Assembly: GCF_000013765.1 (NCBI RefSeq)
Contig: NC_007954.1
Coordinates: 3,100,001-3,164,000 of the forward strand
Direction of reading: 5' to 3'
Source: Shewanella denitrificans OS217
Lineage (GTDB): Bacteria > Pseudomonadota > Gammaproteobacteria > Enterobacterales > Shewanellaceae
Length of the DNA: 64,000 bases
Under the pieces are notes generated by a model. That model ran no database searches, had not been told where the DNA came from, and saw only the letters and a program-made list of their open reading frames with translations. Position numbers and translations under genes: made by a program. This document shows positions 42,421 to 50,800 of this stretch, piece after piece (position 1 is the stretch's first letter; the number at the start of each line of letters is the position of its first letter).

Positions 42421-43557
42421 TCACAAACCAACACTCACGCCGATGCGGTATTGCTCATCGAGTTGAGCAAGGTAACTGTGCCAGCTATTGTCTGCAGCCG
42501 TGTCAGCTTTCTCACTACAACCTGCCTGCTCTAGCTCTTGTTTTAGTTCCAGTTCTAAACCAGAACCTGCATTTAAGCCCAGCTGCAAAGGTACGGACAG
42601 CCAATTCAGTGACTCGGCTCGATTTATCCGTGTCATCACCGCTTGTTGCGCTGGCGAATAGTCGATGTCAGCTGAGACTGGTTCTGGTGTGACTGGTTCT
42701 GGAGAGTTAACACTCACAACGCCACTTTCAGCACTATTGAAGCCAAACAAGCCATCCAAGCTTAGGCTGTGGATCTTTGGCCCTTGGCTGCTGTTGTTGC
42801 TGCTGCTGTTAATACTAGAAGTACTAGAAGTGCTAGAAGTGCTGTCAGTGCTGTCAGTGCTGTCACTGTTTTGGAGATGGCGCGCGGCGTTAATATCGAA
42901 GCTGAAACTTGCCAGTACCATGGCAAGACCTTTACCGCAGGCCTTGATATAGGATTCCTTCAGTGCCCATAAGTCGAAGAAACGATCCCGCTGCTTGGAT
43001 GCATCTAAGGCCAATAAGTCACTGATTTCAGCCTCTGCAAAGTAGCGCTTAAGGATAGTGTGGATGTTAGTGCTGTCGCGGCGGCGCTCGATATCTACGC
43101 CCAAAGCGTACCGCTTGCCATGAGTCGGCGCTTGCAGCACTCCAATCAATAACCACTCGCCAGAGTGACTTAAGTTAAAGTTTATTCCCGTTTGGGCGTA
43201 CTGCGCCGCCGTTAATTCAGGCTTGCCCTGCTTGCCGTAATCAAATTGCCACTGCTCGGGTAAACACGTCTCATGTGAAAGCGTCCCATGCAAAGACTGC
43301 CTATGCAAAGACAGCACATGGCGTAAACCTGCCCTGACAATTAAGGCATTATTGCGACTTTTTGGCTGATAACGGCCAACTTTGGCTTGCTCATCGTCAC
43401 TGAGGCACTTGAGTAACAGCGCGCGTTGAGATGAATTTATGGCGGCTAACGGCAACAGGTATAGATGCACCTCGCTAACGAGTGGTTCGTTTGCTAGCAG
43501 CTCACGGGCTTGGGCTCCACAAGAGGAAAGCGCGTTGGAAGAAAGCTCATTGGGCAT
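42421..43557 (-). CDS. pfaE: 4'-phosphopantetheinyl transferase PfaE
   Basis: 378 residues, clearly longer than the roughly 280-290 I recall for Shewanella PfaE. The Sfp-type motifs are intact: NLSHSGEWLLIGV (128-140), GVDIERRR (153-160) with the metal-binding Asp and Glu, and WALKESYIKACGKG (197-210). After them lies a low-complexity insertion, residues 231-258, rich in Ser, Thr, Asp and Asn, encoded partly by six 9-bp units (42814-42867). It loads phosphopantetheine from CoA onto the PfaA carrier domains. It is divergent from pfaR. The insertion sits after the catalytic motifs, so activity could be kept. Confidence 0.9.
   Translation of the reverse strand: MPNELSSNALSSCGAQARELLANEPLVSEVHLYLLPLAAINSSQRALLLKCLSDDEQAKVGRYQPKSRNNALIVRAGLRHVLSLHRQSLHGTLSHETCLPEQWQFDYGKQGKPELTAAQYAQTGINFNLSHSGEWLLIGVLQAPTHGKRYALGVDIERRRDSTNIHTILKRYFAEAEISDLLALDASKQRDRFFDLWALKESYIKACGKGLAMVLASFSFDINAARHLQNSDSTDSTDSTSSTSSTSSINSSSNNSSQGPKIHSLSLDGLFGFNSAESGVVSVNSPEPVTPEPVSADIDYSPAQQAVMTRINRAESLNWLSVPLQLGLNAGSGLELELKQELEQAGCSEKADTAADNSWHSYLAQLDEQYRIGVSVGL
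42814..42867. repeat. Six 9-bp tandem repeats inside pfaE
   Basis: Units on the + strand: ACTAGAAGT twice, GCTAGAAGT once, GCTGTCAGT twice and GCTGTCACT once. Each unit is three codons, so changes in number alter protein length without a frameshift. They encode the repeating TSS and STD tripeptides of PfaE. Confidence 0.9.
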
Positions 43558-43849
43558 AGGGGGCTCTTGGTATTGAAATTAATCTCTTGGTATCGCGATT
43601 AAATTGGCTCACCTGCCCATGATAACAGCGGCGAAATACCCTGTCTTGAAATTATATTTAACGACTTAGACTGATTTTTAGTTCCGCATGATTGTATCGG
43701 AGTGAAACCTCAGGTAATCTGCCATGGTTGTTTTTTAGCATGACAGCTTTTTAGGGCCAAAACGCTAGATTAACAATAGATTATTTGATCTCATCTGAGC
43801 CTGACTAGAATAAGAGTCCCACTAGATTATATGGATAGCCAAGATTAAG
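43558..43849. promoter_or_regulatory. Divergent promoter region pfaE / pfaR
   Basis: 292 bases between the two start codons, A+T-rich near 43760-43840. It must hold the promoters for pfaE and for the pfaR-pfaABCD unit. No specific operator was recognised. Confidence 0.6.
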
Positions 43850-44860
43850 ATGACCTCAAGCGCATCCACCAGCACCAAGGCCAATGACGCCGTTCAAACC
43901 AGGGGTAATCGAGCCAGCACTAAGCAGACGAGCACTAAGCAGACGAGCGAAGTGCAAACAAGCATTAAGGCTAAAGCCAGTGCCAAAGCCAGTGCCAAGG
44001 CAAAGCTCAAACCCCTTACTCATAAAAAGCCATCTGCCAGTCAAAAACGTCATTCCAATGCCACCACCACCCCCGAAATGCGCGCTTTTATTCAATCATC
44101 TCCCATGAGCGTCGCGGAACTGGCAAAAATTCTAAATATTAGCGAAGCCACAGTGCGCAAATGGCGTAAACGCGACTCAATCGATAATAGCCCTAACACG
44201 CCCCACAAACTCAACACCACCCTCTCCCCCATGGAAGAATACGTGATGCTGGGGCTGCGCTATCAATTGAAAATGCCCTTAGACAGGTTGCTTCAAGTCA
44301 CTCAAGAATTCATTAACCCCAATGTGTCCCGCTCCGGCCTTGCCCGCTGTTTAAAGCGCTTTGGGGTATCAAAACTCGATGAATTCGACAGCCCCTATGT
44401 GCCAGAAAAATTCTTCAACCAGCTGCCTGTTATTCAAGGCACGGACGTTCAAACCTACACCTTAGATCCCAAAACCTTGGCCGAAACCTTGTCGCTGCCA
44501 AGCCCAGATCCTGACAACGTAGTGCAAGTGGTGTCCTTAAGTATTCCCCCAAAGCTCACTGAGCAGCAGAATTACTCTGTGCTGCTTGGGGTCGATTTCA
44601 AGACCGACTGGGTTTATTTAGACGTCTATAAAGACAGCCATACCCAGGCGACCAATAGATACATGGCCCATGTGTTAAAGCATGGCCCGTTCCACTTACG
44701 TAAGTTACTGGTAAAAAATTATCACAGCTTTTTAGCGCGCTTTCCCGGCGCTAGCATGGCCGCCAACCCTGCGTCGCCGCACAAATCGGCCACTCACCTA
44801 CATCAGGTAACTGACACCCAGTTACCCAACGGAGACTCCCATGAGCCAATCCAAGAATAA
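43850..44860 (+). CDS. pfaR: PfaR-type regulator of PUFA synthesis
   Basis: 336 residues. Residues 1-65 are low-complexity (Lys/Ala/Thr/Ser repeats, STKQTSTKQTS and KASAKASAKAK), a basic disordered tail. An HTH follows (about 84-108, MSVAELAKILNISEATVRKWRKRD), then a region like IS481-type transposase N-termini (LSPMEEYVMLGLRYQLKMPLDRLLQVTQEF..), and a segment to residue 310 resembling the start of a transposase core without a clear DDE triad. It is syntenic with pfaR of EPA-producing Shewanella and probably activates the cluster. Its last 20 bases overlap pfaA. Confidence 0.85.
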   Translation: MTSSASTSTKANDAVQTRGNRASTKQTSTKQTSEVQTSIKAKASAKASAKAKLKPLTHKKPSASQKRHSNATTTPEMRAFIQSSPMSVAELAKILNISEATVRKWRKRDSIDNSPNTPHKLNTTLSPMEEYVMLGLRYQLKMPLDRLLQVTQEFINPNVSRSGLARCLKRFGVSKLDEFDSPYVPEKFFNQLPVIQGTDVQTYTLDPKTLAETLSLPSPDPDNVVQVVSLSIPPKLTEQQNYSVLLGVDFKTDWVYLDVYKDSHTQATNRYMAHVLKHGPFHLRKLLVKNYHSFLARFPGASMAANPASPHKSATHLHQVTDTQLPNGDSHEPIQE

Positions 44861-47800
44861 TACCGACAAGCGTTTAAATAAGCGTTTGAAGGACATGCCC
44901 GTTGCCATAGTCGGCATGGCGAGCATTTTTGCTAACTCTCGCTATTTAAATAAGTTTTGGGACTTGATAAGCGAAAAAATCGATGCCATTACCGAAGTGC
45001 CTGACACTCATTGGCGCGTAGAAGACTATTATGATGCTGACAAATCGGCGCCGGATAAAAGCTATTGCAAACGCGGCGGTTTCTTACCCGAAGTCGACTT
45101 TAACCCGATGGAGTTTGGCCTGCCGCCTAATATCCTAGAGCTGACCGATTCATCACAATTGTTATCGCTTATCGTGGCCAAAGAAGTATTAGCCGATGCA
45201 GGCGTTGGCGCCGATTACGACACAGACCGCATAGGCATTACCTTGGGCGTCGGTGGCGGTCAAAAACTTAACCACAGTTTAAGTGGCCGTCTGCAATACC
45301 CTGTACTTAAGAAGGTATTTAAAAGCAGCGGATTAAGCGATGAAGACACTGAAATGCTGATCAAAAAGTTCCAAGATCAGTATGTTCATTGGGAAGAAAA
45401 CTCATTCCCGGGATCTTTGGGTAACGTGATAGCAGGCCGTATCGCCAACCGTTTCGATTTAGGCGGCATGAACTGTGTCGTCGACGCCGCTTGTGCAGGC
45501 TCCCTTGCGGCGCTGCGTATGGCACTCACCGAACTTACAGAATGTCGCAGCGACATGATGATAACCGGCGGCGTGTGTACCGATAACTCACCGTCCATGT
45601 ACATGAGTTTTTCAAAAACCCCAGCCTTTACCACTAACGAAACCATCCAACCCTTTGATATCGATTCAAAAGGCATGATGATTGGCGAAGGTATCGGCAT
45701 GGTCGCATTGAAGCGCCTTGAAGATGCTGAGCGCGATGGCGACCGTATTTATGCCGTCATTAAAGGGGTTGGCGCCTCATCGGACGGTAAATTTAAGAGC
45801 ATTTATGCCCCGCGCCCTGAAGGCCAAGCCAAAGCATTAAAGCGCGCCTACGATGACGCAGGTTTTGAGCCGCACACCATAGGCTTAATTGAAGCTCACG
45901 GTACAGGCACTGCCGCCGGTGATGTGGCCGAATTTAACGGTTTAAAGTCAGTGTTTTCAGAAGGCAACGGCACTAAGCAGCACATAGCTTTAGGCTCGGT
46001 TAAATCCCAAGTAGGCCACACTAAATCAACCGCGGGCACCGCAGGATTGATAAAAGCGGCGCTGGCGCTGCACCACAAGGTATTACCGCCAACCATCAAC
46101 GTAAGTAAGCCAAATCCAAAACTTGGGGTTGAAGATTCACCGTTTTATCTCAACACTGAAACCCGCCCTTGGTTGCCACGCACCGATGATACGCCGCGCC
46201 GTGCAGGCATTAGCTCATTCGGTTTTGGCGGCACTAACTTCCATGTGGTGTTAGAAGAATACAAGCTAGACCATGGCCGCGATGCCAAGTACCGTCATCG
46301 CGCCGTGGCGCAAAGTTTATTGATAAGCGCCGCCAACAAGGCAGGGTTACAGGCTGAGCTGACTCAGCTGTTAAATGAACTCAATGGTTTAGATACCAAG
46401 TGCCCGAATGGGATTGAGATTGAGTTAGCAAAATTAGCCAAGCGCTTCGCTGTGACTGACATTGACAGCAAAGCCGCTCGTATCGGTATTGTGGTCAGTT
46501 CATTAACAGAACTTACCACTCAACTGACTCAAGCGATTGCTCAGCTAAGTTCAAACTCGGCGGATCATTGGCAATTGCCTTCTGGTACCAGTTTCCGCGC
46601 TAGCGCGTTAGTGGCTAAAGACAGCAATGCCAAAGTCGCCGCGCTATTTGCCGGTCAAGGCTCACAGTATTTAAATATGGGCGTCGATCTTGCCTGTTAT
46701 TACCCTGAGATGCGCCAGCAATTGATGTTGGCCGACAAGGTGTTTGCCAAAAACAAACAAATGCCGTTATCCCAGGTGTTATTCCCTATTCCGGCATTTG
46801 AAGCCGATGTGCTAGCGGCCCAGCAGGCGCTGCTCACCAATACTGCCAATGCTCAAAGCGCCATAGGTGCAGTGAGCATGGGGCAATATCAGCTATTAAC
46901 CCAAGCAGGCTTTAAGCCTGACATGGTCGCAGGCCACAGTTTTGGTGAATTGTCGGCATTATGCGCTGCAGGCGTGATTAACCAAGATGATTACTACCAA
47001 CTTGCCTTTGCCCGTGGTCAAGCCATGGCGGCAACGCCAAAAGATCAAGATGCAGGCGCCATGTATGCGGTGATTATTCCCGCAACCGCAGAAAATGGCA
47101 CGGCGCAGCTTGAAAAATGCATCGCAGCCTTTGATGGCGTGAAAGTGGCTAATTACAATTCACCGGCTCAGTTAGTGATTGCAGGCCCAACGGCAGCAAG
47201 CGCGGATGCAGCAAAAGCCATTCAAGCCTTAGGCTTTAAAGCCATTGCCTTGCCTGTCTCTGGCGCATTCCACACCCCGCTTGTGGCCCATGCTCAGCAG
47301 CCTTTTGCTAACGCAATCAACAAGGTCAAGTTCGCCAAACCTAAGCTTAATTTATACGCTAACGGCACAGGTAAGTTGCACCCTAAAGATCCTAAGGCCA
47401 TCCAAGCCGCCTTTAGCGAGCATATGCTGCAATCTGTGCGTTTTAGCGATCAATTACAGTCTATGTACGATGCTGGAGCCCGGGTGTTTGTTGAGTTTGG
47501 CCCGAAAAATATTCTGCAAAAATTGGTAGAAGGCACCTTAGGCAACCAAAGCGATGCTGTCAGCGTGATAAGCCTTAATCCAAATCCTAAGGGCAATAGC
47601 GACACTCAGTTGCGCCAAGCCGCGACTCAACTTGCGGTACTCGGTTTAAGCCTCACTGAGGTTGACCCGTATCAAGCACCGATAGCCGAACTTGCCAAGT
47701 CATCACCCATGAACGTCAAGCTAACGGCAAGCAACTTCATCAGCCCAGCGACCAAAGCCAAAATGCAAAAGTCACTGGAAACGGGTCAAGTTGCCCTGAA

Positions 47801-50800
47801 GGAAGTGAAAGTTGAAGTGCCTGTCGAGAAAATTGTTGAAACTGCTGTTGAAACTATTGTTGAGAAGATCGTGGAAAAAGAAGTGATTAAAACTGAATAT
47901 ATTGAAGTGCCACAAGCAGGCAGTGCAAATGCAAATGTTCAAACAAGTGCTCAAGCAAACCATGCCCCTGCACAGGTCCGCTCTACGCCAACGAGTGCTT
48001 CGCCAGTCAGCCATGACAGCATAGGGGCGTTTTTTGCCGCCCAGGAACAAACGGCTCAACTGCATCAGCAGTTTTTAGCCATCCCCCAGCAATACGGCGA
48101 TACCTTTGCCACCTTAATGGCTGCACAAACTCAAATGGCAGCCTCAGGCGTTGCTATTCCAGATAGCTTGCAGCAATCTATGGCGCAATTCCACCAGCAC
48201 CAAGCGCAAACCCTGCAAAGCCATACCTTGTTCCTCGAGCAGCAAGCGCAATCGAACCAACAAGTGTTGGCCATGCTAGCCGGTCAAGCGCCAGTGCCTG
48301 TTCAAAAAGCCCAGATTCAACAAGCGCCAGTTGGCACTCAAGCTCGCGTTCAACAGCCAGTTCAACATCTTGGGACTCAAACACCTGTCGCTCAAGCTAT
48401 TGTGCAAAATCGCGCAGCGCCGGCTCCACAAGCTGTCGTTGCTATGTCAGCTCCAGCGCCTCAAGTGACGCCAGTTAAAGCCCCCGCTCCAGTTGCTGCG
48501 GCGCCTGTTGCTTCAGCTGCTCAAGCGGTTGTGAGTTCGGGCTTAAGCGCGCAAAAGGTGCTAAACACCATGTTAGCAGTGGTGGCAGAAAAAACCGGTT
48601 ACCCAACGGAAATGCTAGAACTTGGCATGGATATGGAAGCAGACCTGGGTATCGATTCCATCAAGCGGGTTGAAATTCTAGGCACGGTACAAGATGAGCT
48701 TCCAGGCTTACCTGAATTAAGTCCTGAGGATTTGGCTGAGTGTCGCACCCTTGGTGAAATCGTTGACTACATGAACAGCAAGTTGCCTGCGCAAAGTGCC
48801 TCGGTTGCCACCTCTGTTCAATCTGCCCCCGTTCAAGCTTCAGGCTTAAGCGGGCAAACAGCCTTGAGCGCGCAAAAGGTCCTTCAGACCATGCTAGAAG
48901 TGGTGGCAGAAAAAACCGGTTACCCTACTGAAATGCTAGAGCTTGGCATGGATATGGAAGCCGATTTAGGTATCGACTCTATCAAGCGGGTTGAGATTTT
49001 AGGCACAGTACAAGATGAGCTTCCAGGCTTACCTGAACTTAGCCCAGAAGATTTAGCCGAGTGTCGCACCCTTGGTGAAATCGTGGCTTATATGGGCAGC
49101 AAGCTGCCAGCCGCTGGCGCCATGAACTCTCTACAAACTGCACAAGCAACTGTCGCACCAGTTGTTAGCAATGGACTGAGCGCTGAAAAGGTATTAAGCA
49201 CCATGATGGCTGTGGTTGCCGACAAAACTGGCTACCCAACTGAAATGCTAGAGCTTGGCATGGATATGGAAGCTGATTTAGGTATCGATTCTATCAAGCG
49301 GGTAGAAATTTTAGGTACGGTGCAAGATGAGCTTCCAGGTTTACCTGAACTTAACCCAGAAGATTTAGCCGAGTGTCGTACATTAGGTGAAATCGTTGCC
49401 TATATGAACAGCAAATTACCCGCTGAAGGCTCACTACTCGCCGAAGGCTCACGTCTACCCGCTGAGGGCTCTACATTACCAGCTGTCGCACCAGTTGTTA
49501 GCAATGGACTGAGTGCTGAAACAGCCTTGAGCGCGCAAACAGCCCTGAGCTCAGAGAAAGTACAGAGCACCATGATGGCCGTGGTTGCCGACAAAACCGG
49601 CTACCCCACTGAAATGCTTGAGTTAAGCATGGATATGGAAGCAGATTTAGGTATCGATTCTATCAAGCGGGTAGAAATTCTAGGTACGGTGCAAGATGAG
49701 CTTCCAGGCTTACCTGAACTTAACCCTGAGGATTTGGCTGAGTGTCGCACCCTTGGTGAAATCGTGGCCTACATGGGCTCTCGTCTACTCGCCGAAGGCT
49801 CACGCCTACCCGCTGAGGGCTCCAATCTGCCAGCCGCAGCCGCCATGAACTCTCCACTGCCAGCACAAGCAGCTGTCGCACCAGTTGTTAGTAATGGCCT
49901 GAGCACTGAAAAGGTATTAAGCACCATGATGTCCGTGGTTGCCGACAAAACCGGTTACCCAACTGAAATGCTTGAGTTAAGCATGGACATGGAAGCCGAT
50001 TTAGGCATCGACTCAATCAAGCGTGTTGAAATTCTCGGCACAGTACAAGATGAGCTTCCAGGCTTACCAGAACTTAACCCTGAAGACTTAGCTGAGTGCC
50101 GTACCTTAGGTGAAATCGTTTCGTACATGGGCTCACGTCTACCCGCTGAGGGCTCTAGTGTTGTCACCGATCCTGTGAACACTGCAAGTACGGTAGCTGA
50201 ACTTGCGAACGATTTACCTCCGCACCAGGAAGTCGCCCTAAAAAAGCTACCAGCGGCGGATAAATTAGTTGACTGTTTTTCTAAAGACGCCTGTATCGTC
50301 ATCAATGATGATGGCCATAATGCCGGTGTATTAGCAGAAAAATTAGTGGCAACTGGCTTAACCGTCGCAATAATCCATAGCCCAAAATCCGTTACCAGCA
50401 AGCAATCTCCACTGAGCAGTGCCATTGCCAGTTACTCTTTAACTGACGTCAGCGATGACGCAATAGCTAACGTCGTTGCGCAAATTAGTGCTAAACACAA
50501 GATTGCCGCTTTTGTACACCTTCAGCCGCAATTTGATACAGCAAAACAAACTGGCCTCGCCTTGAGTGATGCAGGCTTTAACGCCGTTGAACAAGCCTTC
50601 TTAATGGCGAAGCATTTACAACAAAGCTTTGAAAGCCTTTCAAAAACTGAGCGCGTTAGCTTTATGACGGTAAGCCGCATCGACGGTGGTTTCGGCTACT
50701 TAGATGTAAACGCCTTAGCCAAGGCAGAACTTAACCAAGCGGCATTATCTGGATTAAGCAAAACACTCGGCCATGAATGGCCAAACGTGTTCTGCCGTGC

